From an uncultured bacterium (GTDB lineage Bacteria; Chloroflexota; Anaerolineae; JACIWP01), in contig CAIQJD010000365.1 of NCBI GenBank assembly GCA_903872005.1, positions 1-7,063 on the forward strand: a stretch of DNA of 7,063 nt, given 5' to 3'. The first letter of the stretch is position 1. Every line of letters begins with the position of its first letter. Both the position numbers and the translations under genes were made by a program. Below, in pieces: positions 1-6,786 of the stretch. Under the pieces are notes generated by a model. That model was not told the DNA's origin. It was given only the letters and a program-made list of their open reading frames with translations, and made no database searches.

Positions 1-77
1 TCAGGATTCCCACGCGGCTGATTGTGCGCGAGTCTACCATGCGCTCCTGGCATGGGGCCGGCGCGATGGAGGGGTAG
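1..77 (+). CDS. LacI-family transcriptional regulator, C-terminal end only (partial)
   Basis: The reading frame that starts at base 3 stays open from the window edge to TAG at 75-77 and gives 24 residues beginning RIPTRLIVREST. The pattern 'P-T-x-L-(I/V)-V-R-E-S-T' is the typical C-terminal end of LacI/GalR-family repressors, where it closes the periplasmic-binding-protein-like effector domain. About a dozen further residues (MRSWHGAGAMEG) follow, an ordinary short tail. The stop is 6 nt from the aldolase start, and the aldolase's Shine-Dalgarno sequence lies inside the last codons of this gene, so the two are probably co-transcribed. Seen: the motif and spacing. Inferred: the protein is a sugar-responsive repressor of this catabolic operon. 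The DNA-binding domain and most of the effector domain are outside the window, so the ligand cannot be guessed. Confidence 0.72.
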   Translation, partial: RIPTRLIVRESTMRSWHGAGAMEG

Positions 78-83
78 CGGCGC

Positions 84-905
84 ATGGATGATCACCTGAA
101 CCGCATCGGCATCGCGTTCAAGCGCCGGCTGGCGGCCGGCGAGCTGCTCCTGGGCGGCACCCTGGGCATCCCGCACACCATCGCGGCCAAGATGATGGCC
201 CGCGCCGGCTTCGACTACGTCTTCATAGACCTGGAGCATTGGCCGATCAATATTGAGACGTTGCAGGCGCTTCTGGATCAGTTTCGGGACGCAGACGCGC
301 TGCCCATCGTGCGCGTGCCCTGGAACGATGCCGTATGGGTCAAGCATGCGCTAGACGCCGGCGCGCGGGGGATCATCTTCCCCTCGATTGGCTCGCCCGA
401 AGAAGCGCGGCAGGCCGTGTCCCATTGCCGCTATCCGCCGCTGGGCACGCGTGGCTTCGGGCCGATCTGGGCCACCGATTTCGGCCTGAGCCGGGCCGAC
501 TATGCGGCGACGGCCAACGCGGCGATCTTCGTCGGGGTTATGATTGAGCATATCCAGGCGGTGGAGCGGGTCGGGGAAATTGCCGCGCTGGATGGGGTGG
601 ATGGCGTGATGATCGGGCCATCGGATTTGTCTGGCTCCCTGGGCATGCTGTTGCCGCAGGTCAGCGGCGCCGGCGAGATCCCGGAAGTGCGCCAGGCCGT
701 GGATGCGATCATTGCCGGCTGCCGCCAGGCGCGCAAGCCGGTTTTCCATGCCGCCGGCGCGGATGCGGCGGCAGTCATGCAGGCTTATGCGCGTGGCGTG
801 CAGGCGGTGAACATCGGTTCCGACACGAACCTGATCGTGGGCATGGCCCAGCAAACGATCAAGGGCGTCCGGGCGGCCACAAGCCAGATGCGGGCCGGCG
901 GCTGA
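84..905 (+). CDS. HpcH/HpaI-family class II aldolase (2-keto-3-deoxy sugar-acid aldolase-like)
   Basis: A 273-residue protein of the usual length for the HpcH/HpaI aldolase/citrate lyase family: metal-dependent, cytoplasmic TIM-barrel enzymes that cleave 2-keto-3-deoxy acids to pyruvate plus an aldehyde. The family signature is complete. Asp49 and His52 lie in IDLEH, Arg77 in IVRVPW, the RYPPLGTRGFG loop is at 116-126, metal ligand Glu155 is in MIEH and metal ligand Asp181 in IGPSDLS. Spacings between these residues match those I recall for E. coli HpcH (Asp42, His45, Arg70, Glu149, Asp175) to within one residue. ATG 84 is chosen because GGAGGGG at 68-74 sits 9 nt upstream. Next to a sugar-lyase locus, a role on 2-keto-3-deoxy-L-rhamnonate or a similar acid (RhmA/GarL type) is more likely than the hydroxyphenylacetate pathway. 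Substrate specificity cannot be read from the sequence, so no gene symbol is given. Confidence 0.9.
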   Translation: MDDHLNRIGIAFKRRLAAGELLLGGTLGIPHTIAAKMMARAGFDYVFIDLEHWPINIETLQALLDQFRDADALPIVRVPWNDAVWVKHALDAGARGIIFPSIGSPEEARQAVSHCRYPPLGTRGFGPIWATDFGLSRADYAATANAAIFVGVMIEHIQAVERVGEIAALDGVDGVMIGPSDLSGSLGMLLPQVSGAGEIPEVRQAVDAIIAGCRQARKPVFHAAGADAAAVMQAYARGVQAVNIGSDTNLIVGMAQQTIKGVRAATSQMRAGG

Positions 906-906
906 T

Positions 907-911
907 GGAGG
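907..911 (+). promoter_or_regulatory. Shine-Dalgarno sequence deciding the start of the GH127-like gene
   Basis: GGAGG lies just after the aldolase stop (TGA 903-905). Three in-frame ATGs occur at 905, 917 and 920. The one at 905 overlaps the aldolase stop as TGATG but would place this GGAGG inside the gene and has no ribosome site of its own. ATG 917 is 5 nt and ATG 920 is 8 nt downstream of GGAGG, so either of these is the better start. Confidence 0.6.
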
Positions 912-916
912 ATGGC

Positions 917-2788
917 ATGATGGACGCAACGCACCAGGATTGGACGCCAGGCGACCCCATCGGGTACATCCGGCCAGAGATCCCCGCCTTCCGCGTGCCG
1001 GCCTATGCCGGCCGGCGCTACGTGACGATGGCGCCGGACACGTTGGACTTGCAGGATCGGGCAGCCCTGGGCATCAATGTCCTCACCCGCAGCACCGATC
1101 CCTTGGCCGACTATGAGATCTACTTCTGGATGCGCGTGATGTCCAATCCGCCGGTGCTGATCCATGACTACAGCGACATCTGCGAGATGAAGTTCATGGA
1201 AGCCCTGCCGCTGTTGCGTATCATCACCGGCTCGGACGCCAACGCCCAGGTAGATCGGCGCTGGATGGAAGTCGCGTTGCACCAGCAGGGGCCGGATGGG
1301 CTGGCGTACTGGCCCAAGAAGGGCCGGCCGTGGACGCTGGAGGGGACTTTCGACACCTACGTGCGCGCCGGCGCCGCCGATGCCGACGCGCAGTTGCTCG
1401 TGCCGGTCTATTGCGGCCGGCTCCTGCGCGCGCTGACGCTGTACGCCCAGCGCGATGGCGGCCCTTTCTGGAAGGGCGTCGCAGAACGGATGGTGGATGG
1501 CCTGGCCGATCTGGCGATTGATGCGGGACGCTACGCCTACTTCTCGCCGCAGCCGACCTGGGCGCGCAAAGGGAGCACCGAAGACGCCGGCCGGCAGTTC
1601 CCCGGCCTCGGCGGACATGCCGGCTTCGTGGTCTCTGGTCTGACGAAGGTATATCAAACGACCGGCTACGAGCCGGCGCGACGTCTGGCGCACAAGCTGA
1701 TCCGCTATCTGCTGGACGAGTCCTCGTACTTTGATGGGGAAGCGCGCTTCCTGCCCGACCAGTTGCCGGCGCCGGGGCGGCCGACGCGCGCCCATTTCCA
1801 CTGCCACACGCTCAACCTCCAGGCGTTCCTGGAGTTCGGTCTGGCAATCGGCGACGCCGGCCTGGTGGAGTTCGCGCGCCAGGGCTTTGAGTACGGGCGC
1901 GCCCGGGGCAATGCCGTGCTGGGGTATTTCCCGGAGGGCCTGGACACGCCGGAGTTCGAGCATTCGGAGCTGTGCGAAGTCGCCGACATGATCGCGCTGG
2001 CGCTGAAGCTGAGCGCCGGCGGAGTCGGCGACTACTGGGACGACGCCGACCGCTGGGCGCGCAATATGTTCGCCGAGGGCCAACTGACGCGCACCGATTG
2101 GATTGCGCGGTTGCACCATCTGGCCACCGACAAATGGGATGAGGCGGATCGGCCGCGCTCGGCGGTGGCTTACAATGAGACGAGCGACCGGGCCGTCGAG
2201 CGGAGCCTGGGCGCTTTTGCCGGCTATCCGACGGCCAACGACTGGTGGCCGGGCGCCGGCATGGGGACGATGCACTGCTGCACGGGCAACGGCACGCGCG
2301 CCATTTACTACCTCTGGGATCACATCCTGACCCATGACGCCGGCCGGCTACGGGTCAACCTGCTCCTCAACCGCGCCTCGCCGTGGGCCGATATTGACAG
2401 CCACATCCCCTATGTCGGCCAGGTGGATGTCAAGGTGAAGCAGCCCCTCGATCTGGCGCTGCGTATCCCGGAGTGGGTGCAGCCGGGCGAGACGCGCTGC
2501 CAGGTGAACGGCCAGGATCGGACGGTCACCTTCCGCGGCCGCTACGCCGAGGTGGGCGCCGTCACGCCGGGCGATGGCGTGACTCTGACGTTCCCGATTG
2601 CGGAGCGCATGGAAGCGATCTGGGTGGAGAAGGACAAGTATGTGGTCATCCGCAAGGGGAATGAAGTGGTCAGCATAGACCCGGCCGGCCGCTACTGTCC
2701 GCTCTACCTGCGGGAGCACTACCGGCAGAACAGCACGCGTTGGCGGCAGGTTGAGCGCTTCGTGTCGGACGAGATCGTCCACTGGTGA
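917..2788 (+). CDS. GH127-like glycoside hydrolase (beta-L-arabinofuranosidase / DUF1680 superfamily), divergent
   Basis: 623 residues from ATG 917 (627 if ATG 905 is used). No signal peptide or membrane segment is visible, so it is probably cytoplasmic. An alpha-helical barrel-like body, with the helix at 294-307 starting FHCH, is followed by Glu351-x-Cys353 (SELCEVADM) and a Cys454-Cys455 pair (MHCCTGNGTR). This mirrors the Glu-x-Cys and Cys-Cys zinc site of GH127 arabinofuranosidase HypBA1, where one cysteine of the pair is the nucleophile (known for the family). The C-terminal part is beta-rich and carries LALRIPEWV (513-521) and a VNG turn (530-532), as in the GH127 beta-sandwich ('lRiPgWa ... 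vNG'). The acid/base Glu is less clear; Glu340 in FPEGLD is a candidate but is closer to the Glu-x-Cys motif than in HypBA1. Family membership is well supported. The substrate is inferred only, perhaps arabinose- or rhamnose-containing plant oligosaccharides. Confidence 0.75.
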   Translation: MMDATHQDWTPGDPIGYIRPEIPAFRVPAYAGRRYVTMAPDTLDLQDRAALGINVLTRSTDPLADYEIYFWMRVMSNPPVLIHDYSDICEMKFMEALPLLRIITGSDANAQVDRRWMEVALHQQGPDGLAYWPKKGRPWTLEGTFDTYVRAGAADADAQLLVPVYCGRLLRALTLYAQRDGGPFWKGVAERMVDGLADLAIDAGRYAYFSPQPTWARKGSTEDAGRQFPGLGGHAGFVVSGLTKVYQTTGYEPARRLAHKLIRYLLDESSYFDGEARFLPDQLPAPGRPTRAHFHCHTLNLQAFLEFGLAIGDAGLVEFARQGFEYGRARGNAVLGYFPEGLDTPEFEHSELCEVADMIALALKLSAGGVGDYWDDADRWARNMFAEGQLTRTDWIARLHHLATDKWDEADRPRSAVAYNETSDRAVERSLGAFAGYPTANDWWPGAGMGTMHCCTGNGTRAIYYLWDHILTHDAGRLRVNLLLNRASPWADIDSHIPYVGQVDVKVKQPLDLALRIPEWVQPGETRCQVNGQDRTVTFRGRYAEVGAVTPGDGVTLTFPIAERMEAIWVEKDKYVVIRKGNEVVSIDPAGRYCPLYLREHYRQNSTRWRQVERFVSDEIVHW

Positions 2789-2789
2789 T

Positions 2790-2803
2790 GCGCGCCGGCG
2801 CGC
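2790..2803. repeat. Perfect 14-bp palindrome between the GH127-like and PL22-like genes
   Basis: GCGCGCCGGCGCGC is identical to its reverse complement. It begins 2 nt after the TGA at 2786-2788 and ends 6 nt before the ribosome-binding site of the next gene. It could form a 5-bp GC hairpin with a CCGG loop, too short and without a T-run, so it is unlikely to stop transcription. It is built around GCCGGC, the hexamer over-represented throughout the window, so it may simply reflect that bias. It could also slow or protect the message locally. Confidence 0.5.
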
Positions 2804-2809
2804 CAGAGC

Positions 2810-2815
2810 AAAGGA
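2810..2815 (+). promoter_or_regulatory. Shine-Dalgarno sequence deciding the start of the PL22-like gene
   Basis: AAAGGA ends 6 nt before ATG 2822, ideal spacing. An in-frame TTG at 2816 touches this site directly and cannot be used with it, so the start is set at 2822. Confidence 0.65.
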
Positions 2816-2821
2816 TTGGCT

Positions 2822-3928
2822 ATGGGCAAGGGACAACGCTACCCGTCGGAGAGCCAGGTCGCTTACGATGCTCGGACCGGGGCGCGCGTGCGCCAGGTGA
2901 CGAGCGCGCCGGCGATTCACCTGCACCCCTACTACTATACCTCGGCCTACGATGACGCCATGCGCCGGTTGGCCTTCAGCTCCACGCGCTTCGGCGCGGC
3001 GCAAATCTTCGTGGAGGATCAGGCGAGCGGCGATCTGATCCAGATCACGGCGCGCGATGACCTGGCCGGCGGCTCGCTGCTTCCCTCGCGCGATGGGAAG
3101 TACATCTACTTCTCCACCGCCGGGGCCGGCTGGCGTGTGAATACCGAGACGTGCGAAGAGGAGCGCCTGGTGAGCGCGGCGGAGGTCGCGGCGCGGGTGG
3201 GCGCGCCGGTCGCGGCGGCCGGCGGGGCCACCGGGCTGAGCGGCGATGACGCGTGGGTGGCGCTGGCGCTGGGCGCCGGCGATGAAGCCAATCTTGTCGT
3301 GCTGAACACGCGCAGCGGCGTATGGGACGTGATCGTGCGCGGGCCGATTGGACATTGCCAGTTTTGCCCGGATGACCCGACCGTGATCTGGTATGGCAAG
3401 TCGTTGCAAGATCGCATCTGGGCGGTGAATCGGGATGGGACGCAGAACCGCCGGCTCTATCAGCGCCAGCCGGAGGAGTGGGTGACGCACGAGTCGTGGC
3501 TGCATGGGACGCGGGAAGTGATCTTTGCCGTGTGGCCGCAAGGGTTGCGCGCGGTGCATGTGGATACGGGCGTGGTGCGGACGGTGACGACCTTCAACGC
3601 CTGGCACGCCAGCAGCAATCGCGCCGGCTCGCTCATGGTGACGGACACGGCCTTTCCCGACATCGGCTTGCAATTGTTTGATCCGCGTGACGGCGTCGGC
3701 CGGCCGGTCCCGCTCTGTTACCCGGCGGCGTCGTGCCTGGGCGACCACTGGAAGGGGCCATTCCCGTATAGTCATGGCCCGATCCCGATCTACGCGCCGC
3801 CGCAGACGCACCCGCATCCTTCGTTCTCGCCCAACGGGCGCTATGTCGTCTATACCAGCGACCGCAGCCGGCGGGTCAGCGAGTCGCAAATCTATGAAGT
3901 CGAGTTGCCTTCGCCATACTGGGCATAG
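2822..3928 (+). CDS. Oligogalacturonate lyase-like beta-propeller protein (PL22 family type)
   Basis: 368 residues without a signal peptide, close in length to cytoplasmic oligogalacturonate lyases, which cleave unsaturated galacturonate disaccharides by beta-elimination. Repeated propeller blades are visible: blade strands such as RLAFSSTRFGAAQIFVED, DGKYIYFST, VIWYG, REVIFAVWP and GRYVVYTSD, each near a turn like 'SxDG'. Family-typical stretches are HCQFCPDDP (178-186), DRIWAVNRDGT (197-207), EEWVTHESW (218-226), NAWHASSN (259-266) and QTHPHPSFSPNGR (328-340). Arg198, His223, His262, Gln328, His330 and His332 fall at spacings close to the Arg217, His242 (base), His287, Gln350, His353 and His355 Mn/catalytic set I recall from the Yersinia enzyme; the Gln is offset by one. 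The catalytic apparatus therefore looks intact. It starts 33 nt after the GH127-like gene. A non-pectin substrate within the same fold cannot be excluded. Confidence 0.78.
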   Translation: MGKGQRYPSESQVAYDARTGARVRQVTSAPAIHLHPYYYTSAYDDAMRRLAFSSTRFGAAQIFVEDQASGDLIQITARDDLAGGSLLPSRDGKYIYFSTAGAGWRVNTETCEEERLVSAAEVAARVGAPVAAAGGATGLSGDDAWVALALGAGDEANLVVLNTRSGVWDVIVRGPIGHCQFCPDDPTVIWYGKSLQDRIWAVNRDGTQNRRLYQRQPEEWVTHESWLHGTREVIFAVWPQGLRAVHVDTGVVRTVTTFNAWHASSNRAGSLMVTDTAFPDIGLQLFDPRDGVGRPVPLCYPAASCLGDHWKGPFPYSHGPIPIYAPPQTHPHPSFSPNGRYVVYTSDRSRRVSESQIYEVELPSPYWA

Positions 3929-3939
3929 GAGATTCAAGC

Positions 3940-5190
3940 GTGAAACTGAAGAATCCTATTGACATCGCTTTGATCGGCACTGGGTTTCGTTCGCAGACCG
4001 TCTACCGTTCGCTCTTCGCGCCCCTGGCGGCGCAGGGCGTGCGCCTGACCGCAGTGTGCGATCCGGTGCGTCAGCATGCGGATGCGTATGCCCAAAGTCT
4101 CGGCGTGCCGGCGTTCTATTCATTGGCGGACCTGGTGCGCGCCCGGCCCATGGAGGCGGCCATCGTCTGCGCGCCGGTGGACTTGCACCATTCTGTCTCG
4201 TGCTACCTGTCGCAGCATGGCATCCACAGCCTGGTGGAGACGGGCATGGCGAGTTGTCTGGCGCAGGCGCAGGACATGGCGCGTGTGGCGCGCGCCAACA
4301 AGGTGGTGATGCGGATCGGCGATCAGTTCTTCCGGCTGCCATTCCAACGCATCGCCCAGCAGATCGAGCGCAGCGGCTTTCTGGGGCCGATGAACCGGAT
4401 CGTCAGCACCTTCGACCATACGGGGTTCCACAATAACTCGTGCTGGATCATGTTCTTCCGCTCTTACCCGGAGTGGGCGCAGTCTGTCGAGCATACGATG
4501 CCGACGGTCCCGCACACCTTCTCGGCCATCCGGCATTTCACCTCGGAGACGTTCCACGTGAACGTCTTCGGCTTCCCCGGCGGGCGGTTGGTGTGCGATC
4601 TGACCGGCAACGCCAAGGGGTTATTGGGCCGGCAGCCGCGCCCCGGTTACACGCAGTTCGAGGGGCAGCGCGGGACATTCATCTGGCAGGCGGCCGGCCG
4701 TTGGAATGGGCCGCTGCACCAGGGCGAAGGCGAAGTGCGCTACTGTTCGGATGAGGCTCTGGCGGCCGGCGCGATTGCCGACACGGTCTACCCGCTGGTG
4801 TTTGCCCAGGAAAACGAGTTCATGAAGTCGTTGCACGTCAATCTGCCCATCGGGAAGCTGGAGTACGTGAATCCGTTCTACGGGCCGGTGCACGAGCCGA
4901 CGAATATGCTCGACTACTACCACGCCTCGGTCGCCGAGCATGTGCTGGAGTTCGCGCGGGTGATCCGTGGCGAGGGCGTATCGGAGTATACCGACGAGGA
5001 CGCCATCATGGCGATGACGATGGACGTGGCGACGCGTGAATCCATCTTGCGCGAGGGCGCCCGGGTGAAGCTGCCATTGCAAGGCCGGCTGGAATCGGAG
5101 GAGCGCACGCTGGCGAGCCTGCGGGCGAAGTATGGCGTAGATCCGATGGATGCGGAAGCGATGATGGAGATCGCGGTGTCGCGCACATAG
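3940..5190 (+). CDS. Gfo/Idh/MocA-family oxidoreductase lacking the EKP lysine
   Basis: 416 residues. The N-terminal Rossmann domain binds NAD(P): IALIGTGFRS (8-17) is the glycine-rich loop, AVCDP (38-42) ends the second strand, and AAIVCAPVDLHHSV (73-86) matches the family's 'aviiatP...H' strand. An alpha/beta C-terminal domain follows, with HTFSAIRHF (192-200) at the place of the substrate-side histidine helix and a family-typical end (D-x-A-x-x-A-x-x-x-D-V-A-x-x-E-S) around 354-368. Members oxidise or reduce a sugar-ring hydroxyl. At residues 100-102, where the family has Glu-Lys-Pro with the catalytic lysine, this protein reads Glu-Thr-Gly (LVETGMASCLAQA), so normal proton relay is doubtful. 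The start is GTG 3940, 8 nt after AGGAG at 3927-3931, which overlaps the stop of the PL22-like gene. Genes 4 and 5 are thus tightly coupled. The substrate is unknown; a uronate or its unsaturated derivative fits the neighbours. Confidence 0.87.
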   Translation: MKLKNPIDIALIGTGFRSQTVYRSLFAPLAAQGVRLTAVCDPVRQHADAYAQSLGVPAFYSLADLVRARPMEAAIVCAPVDLHHSVSCYLSQHGIHSLVETGMASCLAQAQDMARVARANKVVMRIGDQFFRLPFQRIAQQIERSGFLGPMNRIVSTFDHTGFHNNSCWIMFFRSYPEWAQSVEHTMPTVPHTFSAIRHFTSETFHVNVFGFPGGRLVCDLTGNAKGLLGRQPRPGYTQFEGQRGTFIWQAAGRWNGPLHQGEGEVRYCSDEALAAGAIADTVYPLVFAQENEFMKSLHVNLPIGKLEYVNPFYGPVHEPTNMLDYYHASVAEHVLEFARVIRGEGVSEYTDEDAIMAMTMDVATRESILREGARVKLPLQGRLESEERTLASLRAKYGVDPMDAEAMMEIAVSRT

Positions 5191-5248
5191 TGGATGCATT
5201 TGTGCGGCGGCCGGTTGGCGGACGACGGGGTATCGGGAGACCTGGGAC

Positions 5249-5254
5249 GGGGAG
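5249..5254 (+). promoter_or_regulatory. Shine-Dalgarno sequence supporting a TTG start for the MFS gene
   Basis: GGGGAG ends 8 nt before an in-frame TTG at 5263. The longer alternative, ATG 5194, has no purine-rich site before it and would add 23 Gly/Asp-rich residues unlike a membrane-protein N-terminus. Confidence 0.5.
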
Positions 5255-5262
5255 ATGCGATT

Positions 5263-6573
5263 TTGGGTAGCCGGCTGAGTTGGCGGCAGGCGTTACGCAC
5301 GCTGCGCCGGCGGTTGTGGCCGCCACTGGCGAACACTGACGAGCAGAACGCCAGGAGCCTGTACATGGAGGTGTTTTGGGGACAGGCGCATGGCGTGGTG
5401 GCCCAGTTCCACGCGCCGTACGCGCTGCGCCTCGGCGCAACGAATACCGAGATTGGCCTGCTCAGCTCGCTGCCGTCGCTGTTGGCGCTGGTCCTCGGCA
5501 TGCCGGCCGGATACCTGTTCAGCCGCTTCAGCAATCATCGGGCATGGCTGGGCGTGACGATCTTCATCCATCGGTTCAGCCTGTTGCTGGCGGCGTTCAT
5601 TCCCTGGCTGTTCGTGCAGCGGCCGGGAGCGGCGCTGGTCTGGTTGATCGTCATCTTCTCTGTGCCGGGGACCTGCTTCTCCGTGGGTTGGAATCCCACG
5701 CTGGCCGAGGTCATCCCGGAGGTGAATCGGGCGCGCGTCTTCGCGGTACGCAATACGCTGGCTGCGGTGGCGCTGACGGGAGGATTGTATCTGGCCGGCC
5801 GTTGGTTGGCGACGCGGCCCTTTCCCATCAACTATCAGGTCATGTACATCGTGGCCTTCGCCGGCTCGCTGATCAGCAGCCTGTTCATCGCCCTGGTCAA
5901 GCCGCCGGCGACGGCGGCGCCTGCGACCGGCGGCCGGCGCATATCGCCGGCGACCTTGTGGAAACAGATTCGGGTTGCCAGGACACAGCAGCCGGATTTC
6001 ATACGGATCACGCTCAACACCTTCGCCCATTCGGTTGGTCTGTGGATGATTGGCCCGATATACGTCCTGTACTATGTGCGGACGCTGGGGGCCGCCGATA
6101 GCTGGATTGCGCTGAATCTGATGTTGGCGAATCTGTCGCCGATTGTCGGGTACTATATCTGGCAACGGGCCATTGCCCGTTGGGGCGAGAACCGCGTGCT
6201 GAAGTGGACGATCAGCGTGGTGGGTTTCTACCCGCTCCTGGTCGGACTCACGCCGAGCCTGTCGCTGATCCTGGCCTGGACGGCCATCAACGGACTGATC
6301 ACGCCGGGGGTGAATCTGAGCCACTTCAATATGTTGCTGAAGGTATCGCCGCCGGCCGAGCGGGCGAACTACCTGGCGGCCTACGTGGTGATGATGAATG
6401 CCGGCGCATTCGTGATGCCCCTGGTGGGCGTGTATCTGGCGGATCGTTTGGGGTTCGCGTTGCTCCTGGTAGCCGGCGGGCTGCTCTGCTTGCTCGGCTC
6501 CAGCCTGTTTCGCTGGCGCGCGTTGCGAACGCCGGACAGTCTGGCGCTCAGGAGCAACGCCACATCCGGTTAG
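5263..6573 (+). CDS. Major facilitator superfamily transporter, 12 TM segments
   Basis: 436 residues from TTG 5263 (459 if ATG 5194 is used). After a basic cytoplasmic N-terminus (RQALRTLRRR) twelve hydrophobic segments can be followed, roughly at 33-55, 63-86, 94-117, 123-145, 164-182, 190-213, 249-273, 281-300, 313-332, 334-357, 369-393 and 396-417. A hydrophilic loop at about 214-248 divides the two six-helix halves. The short polar loop SRFSNHRAW after TM2 stands where MFS motif A lies, and EVNRARVFAVRNTL after TM4 resembles the 'P..rRg...a.rn' loop of MFS proteins. The phrase NARSLYMEVFWGQ at the start of TM1, followed by ALRLGATNTEIGLL, recalls a Chloroflexota MFS group. The likely role is uptake of the sugar or oligosaccharide handled by the upstream enzymes, or export of a product; direction and substrate are inferred from context only. 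The gap of about 72 nt to the oxidoreductase allows co-transcription. Confidence 0.82.
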   Translation: MGSRLSWRQALRTLRRRLWPPLANTDEQNARSLYMEVFWGQAHGVVAQFHAPYALRLGATNTEIGLLSSLPSLLALVLGMPAGYLFSRFSNHRAWLGVTIFIHRFSLLLAAFIPWLFVQRPGAALVWLIVIFSVPGTCFSVGWNPTLAEVIPEVNRARVFAVRNTLAAVALTGGLYLAGRWLATRPFPINYQVMYIVAFAGSLISSLFIALVKPPATAAPATGGRRISPATLWKQIRVARTQQPDFIRITLNTFAHSVGLWMIGPIYVLYYVRTLGAADSWIALNLMLANLSPIVGYYIWQRAIARWGENRVLKWTISVVGFYPLLVGLTPSLSLILAWTAINGLITPGVNLSHFNMLLKVSPPAERANYLAAYVVMMNAGAFVMPLVGVYLADRLGFALLLVAGGLLCLLGSSLFRWRALRTPDSLALRSNATSG

Positions 6574-6578
6574 GGTCA

Positions 6579-6594
6579 GGCGCCGGCCGGCGCC
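6579..6594 (+). terminator. GC palindrome after the operon's last stop; possible terminator hairpin
   Basis: GGCGCCGGCCGGCGCC is its own reverse complement and begins 5 nt after the TAG at 6571-6573. It could fold as a 6-bp GC stem with a GGCC loop. Its position at the end of the apparent operon suits a terminator, but no T-run follows (the next bases are AGGCTGCGG), so a classic intrinsic terminator is not shown. It may act as an mRNA 3'-end stabiliser, or be another instance of the abundant GCCGGC motif. Confidence 0.35.
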
Positions 6595-6786
6595 AGGCTG
6601 CGGTATGGCGTCGTGGTCGCGCTTGATAATGCAAGACGCAATGGGATGAGAGAAGTAGGAGAGGAGGAGATGGCCGAACAGGAAATCGGGTCGGGTGAAC
6701 GCGTAGGGCGCGGAGTGGCCGATCCGGCCGGGCGCGGCTTGGTGGTCAAGTCTGGACCGCTGTACGAATGTGGTGAAGAGAGCAAG

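Noticed and set aside
785..2335. Long open frame on the - strand (516 codons) opposite the GH127-like gene
   Set aside because: Its translation is Arg/His/Pro-rich with no recognisable domain. It lies antisense to a gene with clear family motifs, as expected from high-GC third positions.
2348..3937. Long open frame on the - strand (529 codons) opposite the PL22-like gene
   Set aside because: Low-complexity Arg/Ala/His-rich translation without motifs. The + strand carries a conserved propeller protein with an ideal ribosome site.
5194..5262. 23-residue N-terminal extension of the MFS protein from ATG 5194
   Set aside because: No ribosome site precedes this ATG and the added residues are Gly/Asp-rich. 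GGGGAG plus TTG 5263 explains the start better, though the longer form cannot be excluded.
5293..6324. Open frame on the - strand (343 codons) opposite the MFS gene
   Set aside because: Gln/Arg/His-rich translation is the mirror of hydrophobic codons in the + strand membrane protein; no ribosome site or domain seen.
6625..6630. GATAAT as a -10 promoter box
   Set aside because: It matches the consensus at 5 of 6 bases, but no -35-like hexamer lies 16-18 nt upstream and there is no extended -10 TG, so it is not called as a promoter.
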